This document shows positions 1 to 6,648 of a DNA stretch of 6,722 bases, in pieces. How positions within the stretch are numbered: the first letter of the stretch is position 1; every line of letters begins with the position of its first letter. This DNA is from Opitutales bacterium. Lineage in GTDB: Bacteria; Verrucomicrobiota; Verrucomicrobiia; Opitutales; Intestinicryptomonadaceae. The position numbers and the translations under genes are program-made. The notes beneath the pieces were generated by a model, which saw only the letters and a list, made by a program, of their open reading frames with translations, searched no databases and was not told the DNA's origin. The stretch covers positions 1-6,722 of the forward strand of contig JAJXPD010000121.1 in the NCBI GenBank assembly GCA_021641325.1, written 5' to 3'.

Positions 1-1
1 C

Positions 2-454
2 GGCAACATCGTGAATCCGTCGGGCAAGATGCTCGGACGCCACACGGGGCTGTTAAACTACACAATCGGGCAGCGCAAGGGAATAGGCGTGCCGTCGAAC
101 GCCGAGGGCAAGAGGTATGTAGTGGTGGCAAAAAATTTCGAGAAAAACGAGCTTGTCGTTGCCTTCGACGCCCCCGACGCCCCCGACCTCTGGCGCGCGT
201 CCGCTGAAATCGACGAAATCAACTGGATTAACAAGCCGATTTTGGAGCCGCGCGAAATCTACGCCCGCGTGCGATACCGCGACGACCTCGTAAAGGTGCT
301 CTTCACGCCGCTTCCCGACAACCGCGCAAGGGTGGAATTCGAGAAGCCCCAGCGGGCAATCGCGGGCGGTCAAGTGCTCGCCATTCACGATTCCGACCCG
401 TCGGTAATCCTCGGCGGCGGAATTTATATTGACTTTAAAAATTCCAAAAAATAG
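2..454 (+). CDS. mnmA: tRNA-specific 2-thiouridylase MnmA, C-terminal part (5' end outside window)
   Basis: MnmA installs the 2-thio group on U34 of tRNA-Lys, tRNA-Glu and tRNA-Gln in the cytoplasm, using ATP and sulfur relayed from a cysteine desulfurase. The reading frame is open from the first bases of the window, so the gene is truncated by the edge and not broken; about 150 residues are visible. The family signature G-x-H-x-G-L-x-x-Y-T-I-G-Q-R-K-G-[IL]-G is present at about nt 35-88 (GRHTGLLNYTIGQRKGIG). It is followed by the family's C-terminal beta-barrel features: an INWI segment, a VRYR segment, an AIAGGQ segment (family AxxPGQ) and the closing LGGGIYI. The N-terminal PP-loop ATPase motif and the catalytic cysteines lie upstream and cannot be checked. 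ATG 11 is internal and not the real start. The next gene begins 60 bp downstream on the same strand. The family call is very secure. Confidence 0.95.
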   Translation, partial: GNIVNPSGKMLGRHTGLLNYTIGQRKGIGVPSNAEGKRYVVVAKNFEKNELVVAFDAPDAPDLWRASAEIDEINWINKPILEPREIYARVRYRDDLVKVLFTPLPDNRARVEFEKPQRAIAGGQVLAIHDSDPSVILGGGIYIDFKNSKK

Positions 455-471
455 TCTTCGAACTTTCACTC

Positions 472-491
472 CGCGGATTCGGAAATCCGCG
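472..491 (+). other. Small GC-rich hairpin in the mnmA / TIM-barrel gap
   Basis: The 8-bp arm CGCGGATT (472-479) is the exact reverse complement of AATCCGCG (484-491), with a 4-nt CGGA loop. No T-tract follows on either strand, so it is not a standard intrinsic terminator. It sits 17 bp after the mnmA stop and 23 bp before the next ATG. It could be a weak terminator, an mRNA-stabilising 3' structure or a leader element; the sequence does not decide between these. Confidence 0.5.
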
Positions 492-514
492 CAACACAAA
501 CCTACATCAACACA

Positions 515-1468
515 ATGACCAGAAGAACATTCTCAAAACAGACGCTCGGCGCGATATTGGGCGCGTCGGTTATCGGCGCGTCGGCAAAAGCATCGGGCGG
601 CGCAAAAGGCGCAAAGCCCTTCAAATGCAAATTCGCAGCTAACATCTACAAGTGGACAAACCTCTGCCCCCACCTCACTAAGGGACTTTCCGACGTAGAC
701 AAAATCGACTTCTGGTACGACCAGGGCTTCCGCGCAATGGAAGACAACGACATGATGAAATACGCCCCCGAAAAGCGCAGGGCTCTTGCCGACCGCATCG
801 CAAAATTGGGCATGGACTTCGGCGTGTTCACGTCGTCGATAGGCGGCGGGAAGTGGCTTACCGCCTGCAAAAGCGACAAGCGCGGGGCGCGTCCCGACAA
901 ACAGGCGGCGATTGAAAGAATCAAGGCCGAGGCAAAGAAAACCGTCGAAATCGGCAAGGAAATCAACGCAAAGTGGACGACGGTCGTAATCGGCAATACC
1001 GACCTTTCGCTGGAACAGTCCTACCAGATGGCGAACGTCGTAGAACAGCTCAAATACGCCGCCGAAATCTGCGAGAAGTCGGAGCTTATAATGGTGCTCG
1101 AACCGCTTTCGTTCACGGCGCACCCCGGTCTTTGGCTGCAAAAAACCTCCGACGCGTACATGATTTGCAAGGCGGTAAACAGCCCGTCGTGCAAAATCCT
1201 CTTCGACGTTTTCCACCAGCAGAACACGGAGGGCAGCCTTATCCGCAACATTGACGCCGCGTGGGACGAAATCGCCTACTACCACCTCGGCGACGTTCCC
1301 AACCGCACAGAGCCGCTTTCGGGAGAAATCAACTACAAAGTCCTGATTAAACATATCCACGACAAGGGCTACCGAGGCATCTACGGCGCGGAACACCTGC
1401 AAAGCGACAAGTCCGAAGCGGGCGACGAAAAGGTTCTGCGGGCGTACCGCGAAATCGACGTCGCGTAG
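515..1468 (+). CDS. Tat-exported hydroxypyruvate isomerase-like TIM-barrel protein (sugar isomerase/epimerase superfamily)
   Basis: This is a 317-aa member of the xylose-isomerase-like TIM-barrel superfamily, closest in motif to hydroxypyruvate isomerase (Hyi). Residues 1-26 form a twin-arginine leader: T-R-R-T-F-S-K, then a mild hydrophobic stretch (LGAILGASVIGASA) with possible AxA cleavage after residue 24 or 26. The mature part carries the expected acidic and metal-site positions of the fold: E196 in VLEPLSF, D231 and H234 in LFDVFHQQ, H257 in YYHLGD, and E293 in YGAEH. The segment GDVPNRTEPLSGEINY (259-274) closely follows the Hyi-type D-x-P-x-R-x-E-P-x-x-G-E-I-N-Y motif. Such proteins isomerise or epimerise small sugars or hydroxy-acids, but the true substrate cannot be read here. 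Export through Tat suggests a folded, metal-loaded protein acting in the periplasm or envelope, unlike cytoplasmic Hyi. ATG 515 is preceded by an A/C-rich leader with no Shine-Dalgarno sequence. A strong terminator follows the gene. Confidence 0.85.
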   Translation: MTRRTFSKQTLGAILGASVIGASAKASGGAKGAKPFKCKFAANIYKWTNLCPHLTKGLSDVDKIDFWYDQGFRAMEDNDMMKYAPEKRRALADRIAKLGMDFGVFTSSIGGGKWLTACKSDKRGARPDKQAAIERIKAEAKKTVEIGKEINAKWTTVVIGNTDLSLEQSYQMANVVEQLKYAAEICEKSELIMVLEPLSFTAHPGLWLQKTSDAYMICKAVNSPSCKILFDVFHQQNTEGSLIRNIDAAWDEIAYYHLGDVPNRTEPLSGEINYKVLIKHIHDKGYRGIYGAEHLQSDKSEAGDEKVLRAYREIDVA

Positions 1469-1493
1469 ACTTCCGAAAAAATCCGAGAAGCGG

Positions 1494-1528
1494 AATCCCG
1501 AAAACATTGCGTTTTCGGGATTTTTTTT
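1494..1528 (+). terminator. Intrinsic terminator after the TIM-barrel gene
   Basis: A perfect 12-bp stem pairs AATCCCGAAAAC (1494-1505) with GTTTTCGGGATT (1511-1522) around a 5-nt ATTGC loop. It runs into eight consecutive T (1521-1528). It lies 25 bp after the stop at 1468. The right polarity, near-ideal stem and T-tract make this a confident rho-independent terminator. It separates the mnmA/TIM-barrel unit from the gene that follows. Confidence 0.92.
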
Positions 1529-1560
1529 CGTCCGATAATATACGCGGGCGTTTGAGCAAA

Positions 1561-1618
1561 TTGCGGCAAAAAACGCGAAAATTTCGGCGGAAATTCCGCC
1601 GGAAAAATATTGCCGCAA
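1561..1618. repeat. Nested inverted-repeat cluster upstream of the PEPCK-like gene
   Basis: Three dyads overlap here. The outer pair is TTGCGGCAA (1561-1569) and its exact reverse complement TTGCCGCAA (1610-1618). Inside it are CGAAAATTTCG (1576-1586) and the near-perfect dyad TTTCGGCGGAA (1582-1592) / TTCCGCCGGAA (1594-1604), which has a single T/G mismatch. The centres of the two inner dyads are 12 bp apart. As DNA this could be an operator cluster; as RNA it could fold into a hairpin closed by a second stem. The outer right arm contains the TTG at 1610, a possible start codon. Confidence 0.6.
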
Positions 1619-1633
1619 GGCGCAAAAATTCGC

Positions 1634-1659
1634 TTGAAGTGGCGTGCTTTGCTTATAAC
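1634..1659 (+). promoter_or_regulatory. Possible sigma-70-like promoter for the PEPCK-like gene
   Basis: TATAAC (1654-1659) matches the -10 consensus at five of six positions. TTGAAG (1634-1639) is a partial -35 at a short 14-bp spacing. A transcript from here would begin near 1666 and have a U-rich leader of about 20 nt before ATG 1685. An alternative -10, GATAAT (1534-1539), lies just after the terminator but has no convincing -35. Both are weak predictions, and the -10 and -35 rules for this phylum are uncertain. Confidence 0.3.
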
Positions 1660-1684
1660 ATGCGCCTTGATTTTTTTAGTTTTT

Positions 1685-4600
1685 ATGGATTATAGAGCAA
1701 CTCTCGGAATCAATCCCGACTCCGGCGAAAACGAAGTCGGAGGCGACGCGCTTTTCGAATACGTAAACATGAGGTTGTCGGCTGCGGGCGAGCCCGTTTT
1801 CGGCGACGAATCGAACTATCCGGTTCTCGAACTCGCAAAACCGCTGCTCGAAAATTACAGGGAGTTCGCAAAACTTTCGTCTAAAATCTACTGCCCGTCC
1901 GACCTGCGGATTATGGAGTTCATAGAGTCCTACCTCGAAGACGTGATGGACGAGCGCGAACCCGTGCCCAGCCTGCCGCACAAAACTTTTGTGCTCGACC
2001 ATTTCGGCACGGCGCGCACGCTCTCCATGCCGCCCGACTCCGACATGTACCAAAACTCAGTCGTGCAGTCGTTCAGGGTGCGTCAGGGCATTCTCAACAA
2101 CCCGCAAAACGACAGGCGCACGACATCGGGCGTCTTCCACGTCGCGGAGGGCGGGCTTCCGATTCCCGACGACAAAAAGGCGGTACCGAAAATCGTCTTC
2201 AAAAACATGTGGAAAAAGGCGTTCGAAGCCTCCGACGACATTCTCGAACTGCCCATTACCTCGACGCAGAAAAACAAGGCGCGCACATGGGTATCGCTCT
2301 TCCTGCGCCCGATTGTCTGCCCCGAAATCCCGAACGTTTCGAAAGCGAAGACAATGGAAATACGCTTCTTCGCGCCCGGGGGGCTTGTGTCGAACCTCGA
2401 CTTTGTGGAAAGCATTTTCGGCAACGGCGGAAATCCATACCTTGAAAAGAACGACTCGTACCGCCAGTACGACTCCTGGACGGGCAACACGGGCTGCATC
2501 GTGCTCGCCCCCTACCTCACAAAACTCACCAAGAAAGAGCTTGGGCTTCCCAAATTCGAAGACGCAACCGACCGCCAAAAGCGCGACGGCATGTGCTGGA
2601 AGGACGAATCCGAAATCTACAACGACGGCAAGCCCTTCAAGCTCACCGCCCGCGATTCGAGCGGCGTAATCGTAACACTGCTTGCCGACAACTATTTCGG
2701 CTACTCCAAAAAGGAAATCAAAACGCAAATCAGCTATGCGGCGAACATGTACGGGCAGTGCGAGGAAGAGCACAGCGGCGGCGCGACGGCGTTCGCAAGC
2801 CGCGACCTCGGCGAAGACTTCTGGCTGAAATCGTACGCGCCGAACACGCGCAGCAAGTTCTCGGAACTCGTCGAGCTTCTCGGCGACAGAATCGAAGTTT
2901 TCGACGACGGCTGGGCGAGAGACAAAAAATATCCCGACGTAATATACGTTGACCAGGACTCGTATTTCTCGCTAAAAACCCAAACCGTTACATGGGAGAA
3001 AAACGGCGAGCAGAAAAGCATAAAACTGCTTCCGCACATCACCTACATCAGCCCCGCCGGCTACAAGGTGGAAATGGCAAGGCCGCACGAAAGCCGCCGC
3101 TGGCGTCTTGTCGGCACGGTCGAGGAGGGAATGTACTGCCACAAGCCCGCGACGGTTTCGGGCGGCGGCAAGAGCGAAATCTCGAAAGACATCTCCGACG
3201 CCATTATCCACGGGCCGTCGATTGTAGCCGACTTCAAGAAGGACATCGCGCTCGTTGAGGAAATCATCAACAAAAACTACGGCAGCCGCAACAAAGACCC
3301 CTCGCAAAACAAGGGCGAAAACAGCCGCAAAATTCTGGATTCGCGCCGCACGATGGGCTCGGTAGTAAAACTGCTCACGCCCTCGGACGACTTCACCGAC
3401 GAATACAACAAGTGGGTCGAATCAATCCCGTTCTACATCAGGGAAATCGTGCTGACGGTAAAACGCCACTACCGCCCCGAATGGGAGGGCAAATGGCAGG
3501 ACAAATTCACGGTAGACACAATCAACGGCACAAGCGGCAACACGCTCAAATACAAGAACGCAAACGTGCTGACCTCGTACCTTAGAATCGGCTTTACGGA
3601 GGACGGTTCGTGGCGCACGTTCAGCCTGCGCAAAGACTTCGCGCCGTCGGTCAAGCTGCAAATGGAGGACGACATCACAAGCTCGGTTGTCGTTGCAAGA
3701 AGCAGTGTTGACTATCTGCCCGACTACATGTCGAAGAAGCCGAAAGCGTCGGTAAAATTCACGGAAAACTGCGAATACAGGCTCTTCCAGCGTCCCGACG
3801 AAGCGGTGGTGCGCGGCTACGACAAACGCGCGGAATCGGACATGTCGAAAAAGGGCGTGTTCTTCTCGAACTACGAGCCGCTCGACAGGCCGCAGGTTCA
3901 GGAAATGGCCGAAGACGTGCTGCGCTTCGATAAATTCACCGCGCCCATGCGCGAGAACCTCGAACACTTCCTCAAAGAGCCTAAGCCCGACTACGTTGTC
4001 TGCTCGGCGAATCCGCGCCTCGTAAATGGCGCGCCCAGCAAAAACGTCCGCTACCTGCAAAACAGGGACGACATCGTAAACAAGCGCAAGTACTATGTGG
4101 CGAACGTAGGCATGAGGCTCGCGCGGCACATTCCGCTCGACAAAACCGTGCCGCACCCCGTGTGCGCGGTGATTTCTGGCAGACGCAACAACCCCGCGGG
4201 CGACGGCATAAGGTCGCTTGCGGTGCACGGCCCCATGCACTATCTGGAACTTCCCGAACTCTTCATGGAGTACATCGCGTCGATGACGGGCAAGTCGCCG
4301 TCCACGGTCGGAGCGGGCTTGGAGGGCGCAATGACGAAAGCGCCGTTCAACGCGCTCTGCCCCATTACCGACCTCAACAACGCGCTCGTCTCGTTCGCGC
4401 TGACGGAATACGACGGCTGGCTCAGCAGCACGGGATACCTCGGCCCGAAATACAGAATCGACCACGACATCAGCCTGCTCGTGCCCGAAATCTGGTCGCG
4501 CATGAAGCCCGACGAACTCCGCCCCGAAAAGCTCATCGAGGACGGCATGCTCGAACGCTGCAAAGACTTCGAATACAAGGGCAAAAAGGTGCTCGCATCG

Positions 4601-5134
4601 CGCCTCGGCTGGCGAATCACCGACGAATTCGTAAAACGCTTCTTCGGCAGAATATTCTCGACCCCCGCGTCGATATTCACCCCCGACATGCTCCGCCCCG
4701 AACTCCAAGACATGGAAACGTTCGTGGACGGCATGGACAACATGGCGGGGGCGCACAAACGCGCCGCCGAAATGTATTTCAACGACGGCTCAATCGAAGG
4801 CGCGTGCCCGCCCCTCAAAGCACTGCTGCACATCATGAAAGACGGCAACTACGATGGCAAGACGCTCGAAGACGAGTCTATCCGCAAAATGTTCACGTTC
4901 GAAAGCGTCATAAACTCGGAGTGGTACGCCGAAAGGCTCATCACAAGACAGCAGATTGAAGTCAACCACCTGCAAACGGTGCTGGCAAACCTGCAATCGC
5001 TGCCCGCCGAGGAAAAGACGCCGCAAACGGCGACGGAAATAGAGTCGGTCAAGGCGCGGATTAAGTCGGTAAAGAGCATGGGCTATCTGAAATCGCTGGC
5101 GGGAACGCTCGGCGCAGACCCCTTCGTGCTCTGA
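1685..5134 (+). CDS. Probable PPi-type phosphoenolpyruvate carboxykinase (EC 4.1.1.38-like)
   Basis: PPi-PEPCK interconverts PEP + CO2 + Pi and oxaloacetate + PPi in the cytoplasm. At about 1150 aa it is roughly twice the size of ATP- or GTP-PEPCK, and this protein has 1149 aa from ATG 1685. Conserved-looking blocks (ATG numbering) are RTTSGVFHVAEGG (145-157), DNYFGYSKKEIKTQ (335-348), EEEHSGG (360-366), CHKPATVSGGGKSE (485-498), GRRNNPAGDGIR (832-843), TGKSPSTVGAG (868-878) and IDHDISLLVPEIW (925-937). VSGGGKSE resembles the LSGTGKTT kinase-1a loop of ATP-PEPCK but is not a full Walker A. The C-terminus (about 1075-1130) is helical and charged. The identification rests on recalled motifs and size, not an alignment. 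Start: TTG 1610 would add 25 residues ending in a hydrophobic stretch (LLITCALIFLVF), which looks like a signal anchor. I prefer ATG 1685 because the enzyme should be cytosolic and those codons overlap a possible promoter. No Shine-Dalgarno sequence precedes either start. Terminators on both sides suggest a single-gene transcript. Confidence 0.65.
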   Translation: MDYRATLGINPDSGENEVGGDALFEYVNMRLSAAGEPVFGDESNYPVLELAKPLLENYREFAKLSSKIYCPSDLRIMEFIESYLEDVMDEREPVPSLPHKTFVLDHFGTARTLSMPPDSDMYQNSVVQSFRVRQGILNNPQNDRRTTSGVFHVAEGGLPIPDDKKAVPKIVFKNMWKKAFEASDDILELPITSTQKNKARTWVSLFLRPIVCPEIPNVSKAKTMEIRFFAPGGLVSNLDFVESIFGNGGNPYLEKNDSYRQYDSWTGNTGCIVLAPYLTKLTKKELGLPKFEDATDRQKRDGMCWKDESEIYNDGKPFKLTARDSSGVIVTLLADNYFGYSKKEIKTQISYAANMYGQCEEEHSGGATAFASRDLGEDFWLKSYAPNTRSKFSELVELLGDRIEVFDDGWARDKKYPDVIYVDQDSYFSLKTQTVTWEKNGEQKSIKLLPHITYISPAGYKVEMARPHESRRWRLVGTVEEGMYCHKPATVSGGGKSEISKDISDAIIHGPSIVADFKKDIALVEEIINKNYGSRNKDPSQNKGENSRKILDSRRTMGSVVKLLTPSDDFTDEYNKWVESIPFYIREIVLTVKRHYRPEWEGKWQDKFTVDTINGTSGNTLKYKNANVLTSYLRIGFTEDGSWRTFSLRKDFAPSVKLQMEDDITSSVVVARSSVDYLPDYMSKKPKASVKFTENCEYRLFQRPDEAVVRGYDKRAESDMSKKGVFFSNYEPLDRPQVQEMAEDVLRFDKFTAPMRENLEHFLKEPKPDYVVCSANPRLVNGAPSKNVRYLQNRDDIVNKRKYYVANVGMRLARHIPLDKTVPHPVCAVISGRRNNPAGDGIRSLAVHGPMHYLELPELFMEYIASMTGKSPSTVGAGLEGAMTKAPFNALCPITDLNNALVSFALTEYDGWLSSTGYLGPKYRIDHDISLLVPEIWSRMKPDELRPEKLIEDGMLERCKDFEYKGKKVLASRLGWRITDEFVKRFFGRIFSTPASIFTPDMLRPELQDMETFVDGMDNMAGAHKRAAEMYFNDGSIEGACPPLKALLHIMKDGNYDGKTLEDESIRKMFTFESVINSEWYAERLITRQQIEVNHLQTVLANLQSLPAEEKTPQTATEIESVKARIKSVKSMGYLKSLAGTLGADPFVL

Positions 5135-5144
5135 GTTTATCGGC

Positions 5145-5173
5145 TTGACAAAATTCTACGCGCAATGTACCGT
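5145..5173 (+). promoter_or_regulatory. Possible promoter for the beta-helix gene
   Basis: A perfect TTGACA (5145-5150) is followed, after a 17-bp spacer, by TACCGT (5168-5173), which keeps the three most conserved -10 bases (T1, A2, T6). The -10 coincides with the left arm of the terminator hairpin, so transcripts starting near 5180 would lack that arm. This is inference from consensus matching only. Confidence 0.35.
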
Positions 5174-5199
5174 CTGATTATTCGAACGGTACATTTTTT
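5164..5199 (+). terminator. Intrinsic terminator of the PEPCK-like gene, abutting the next start codon
   Basis: The 10-bp arm AATGTACCGT (5164-5173) pairs exactly with ACGGTACATT (5186-5195) across a 12-nt loop and runs into six T (5194-5199). It begins 30 bp after the stop codon at 5132-5134. The T-tract ends directly at ATG 5200, so the whole terminator lies in the gap and forms the immediate leader of the next gene. Confidence 0.8.
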
Positions 5200-6630
5200 A
5201 TGGCATCAAAATTCGCTCTCATCGGCGCGGGGGCATTTGTCGCAATCTGTTCGCTTTTCGGCAAAGACGTATACGTTTCGTCGTCGTCGGGCGACGACAA
5301 AAACGACGGCTCGCTTTCCGCGCCGCTTCGCACAATCGCCGCCGCCCCCAAAGACGGCGTAAACCTGTTCCTGAAACGCGGCGATGTCTTCTTCGAAACC
5401 TTGCAGGATTTTTCAGACTCGGAAATAGACGCCTACGGCGAGGGCAACGCGCCGCTTCTTTGCGGGCTGAAAATCCTCGAAAACGACGACGCGTGGGTAA
5501 AACTGCCCAACGGCATCTGGCGGCTCGATCTCTCGAAGCGGGAGGATTTCGGAGGCTACAAGGCGGAGGGAAAAACAAACAACATCGGCGCAATCTACTT
5601 CGCAAAAACCGACAAAGTATACGGACACTTGGTGCGCAGCTTCTCAGACCTGTCGCATGTCGGCGACTTCTGGGTATCAGACAATATTTGGACTTCCGAC
5701 GTCCGCGCATCGAAAAGCCAGACATTCCGCTACCTCTATTTCAAGTTCGACAAAAACCCCGCCGACTCCCGCGACAAAATCGGCTTCATAACCTACTCGT
5801 TCGGAATCCGCAACCTGCGCAACTGCACGGTGCAAAACATCGCCGTCAAGGGCTTCGGCGTGCACGGCGTGAGCAAGGCGTGGAACTGCAAATTCCGAAA
5901 CCTCGACATCGACCTCATCGGCGGGAGCGTCCAGCTCTCTTACCCGCAGTGGGTGAGGCTCGGCAACGGCGTCGAATTCTGGATTTCCGCCCAAGACCCG
6001 TGCAACGGCAACCTCGTCGAAAACTGCCGAATCTCGCGCACATACGACTGCGGCGCGACGATTCAGGGGCACGGCGGAAACGGCATGTCGGCAAAAAACA
6101 TAAAGTTCTCGAACAACTCTTTTTTCAGGTGCAGACAGGCTTTCGAGCACTTTCTGACCGCAAAGGAGGGAACGGCGAAATACGAAAACTGCGAATTTTC
6201 GAACAACAAATGCTTCGACATGGGCGAAAACGAATTTTCATCGCCCGAAACGCGCGACGCCAACCTGCTCTCCTACGAAAGAACCCCCGTCGAGGGGCTT
6301 GTCGTAAAGAACAACATATTCTGGGGCGCGCCCGTTTACAGCGTCCAGAAACACCCCGCGCTGCTGCAAAACAACACGTTCTACGTCTACAAGGGGCAGT
6401 ACCTCTACTACAACAGAAGCTCGCCCGACGACACAATCTGGGCGGAGTCGGACGCGGACGCCGGGGCGTTCGAAAGGAAAATCGGAGGCGTCGGCAACAC
6501 GGTAAAAATTGTAAGGCGCGGCGACAAGCGGCTGAAAGAGGAGGTGCTCGAATCGTTCTCCGCGCAAAAAGAGACAATCAAAAGGAAAACCCGCGAAAAA
6601 TACCGCCGCGACTTTTTTTACAGAAAATAA
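5200..6630 (+). CDS. Secreted right-handed parallel beta-helix protein
   Basis: This 476-aa protein has a Sec signal peptide (MASKFALIGAGAFVAICSLF; cleavage probably near residue 21). The mature part opens with DVYVSSSSGDDKNDGSLSAP (23-42) and then LRTI, the usual beginning of pectate-lyase-like beta-helix proteins (YVs.sG.D.ndGs...PlrTi). Coil repeats of the N-[CN]-x-[hydrophobic] type recur: NCTV (208), NCKF (229), NCRI (275), NNSF (305), NCEF (330), NNIF (371) and NNTF (391). The block RLGNGVEFW...CNGNLVENCRI (253-278) fits related polysaccharide-active or adhesive beta-helices. No catalytic triad of a known lyase or hydrolase family is recognisable, so substrate and activity are open; polysaccharide cleavage or binding is the likely role. 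The last 50 residues (427-476) are strongly basic and lie outside the repeats. ATG 5200 is the only start that gives a good signal peptide; it follows TTTTTT with no Shine-Dalgarno sequence. A probable paralogue starts 18 bp downstream. Confidence 0.85.
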   Translation: MASKFALIGAGAFVAICSLFGKDVYVSSSSGDDKNDGSLSAPLRTIAAAPKDGVNLFLKRGDVFFETLQDFSDSEIDAYGEGNAPLLCGLKILENDDAWVKLPNGIWRLDLSKREDFGGYKAEGKTNNIGAIYFAKTDKVYGHLVRSFSDLSHVGDFWVSDNIWTSDVRASKSQTFRYLYFKFDKNPADSRDKIGFITYSFGIRNLRNCTVQNIAVKGFGVHGVSKAWNCKFRNLDIDLIGGSVQLSYPQWVRLGNGVEFWISAQDPCNGNLVENCRISRTYDCGATIQGHGGNGMSAKNIKFSNNSFFRCRQAFEHFLTAKEGTAKYENCEFSNNKCFDMGENEFSSPETRDANLLSYERTPVEGLVVKNNIFWGAPVYSVQKHPALLQNNTFYVYKGQYLYYNRSSPDDTIWAESDADAGAFERKIGGVGNTVKIVRRGDKRLKEEVLESFSAQKETIKRKTREKYRRDFFYRK

Positions 6631-6648
6631 CAAAACAAAACAACTACC

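Noticed and set aside
533..1618. A 361-codon open frame on the minus strand covering the TIM-barrel gene
   Set aside because: It mirrors the codons of the TIM-barrel gene, crosses its intrinsic terminator, and shows no domain or plausible start signal.
3161..3178. GGGKSE read as a Walker A nucleotide-binding loop
   Set aside because: The first glycine of GxxxxGK[ST] is missing (Thr at that position). It is better read as a degenerate PEPCK kinase-1a-like loop than as evidence for an ATPase domain.
3422..4756. A 444-codon open frame on the minus strand inside the large enzyme gene
   Set aside because: It is fully antisense to a strongly conserved-looking coding region. Its translation is the Arg/Val/His/Phe-rich pattern expected from the complement of GC-rich codons, with no recognisable motif.
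5239..5251. Possible lipobox (V-A-I-C17) in the beta-helix signal peptide
   Set aside because: The residue before Cys is Ile instead of Gly, Ala or Ser, and the hydrophobic stretch continues past the Cys. Ordinary signal peptidase I cleavage near residue 21 fits better.
5278..5298. TCG/GAC repeats forming a GTCGTCG-GG-CGACGAC hairpin
   Set aside because: It encodes the SSSSGDD segment of the conserved beta-helix start motif, so the symmetry is explained by Ser and Asp codons. It lies inside a coding region with no sign of regulation.
5165..5362. Short + strand frame starting inside the terminator hairpin
   Set aside because: It overlaps the signal peptide and N-terminus of the beta-helix protein in another frame, and becomes an Arg-rich low-complexity product typical of an out-of-frame shadow.
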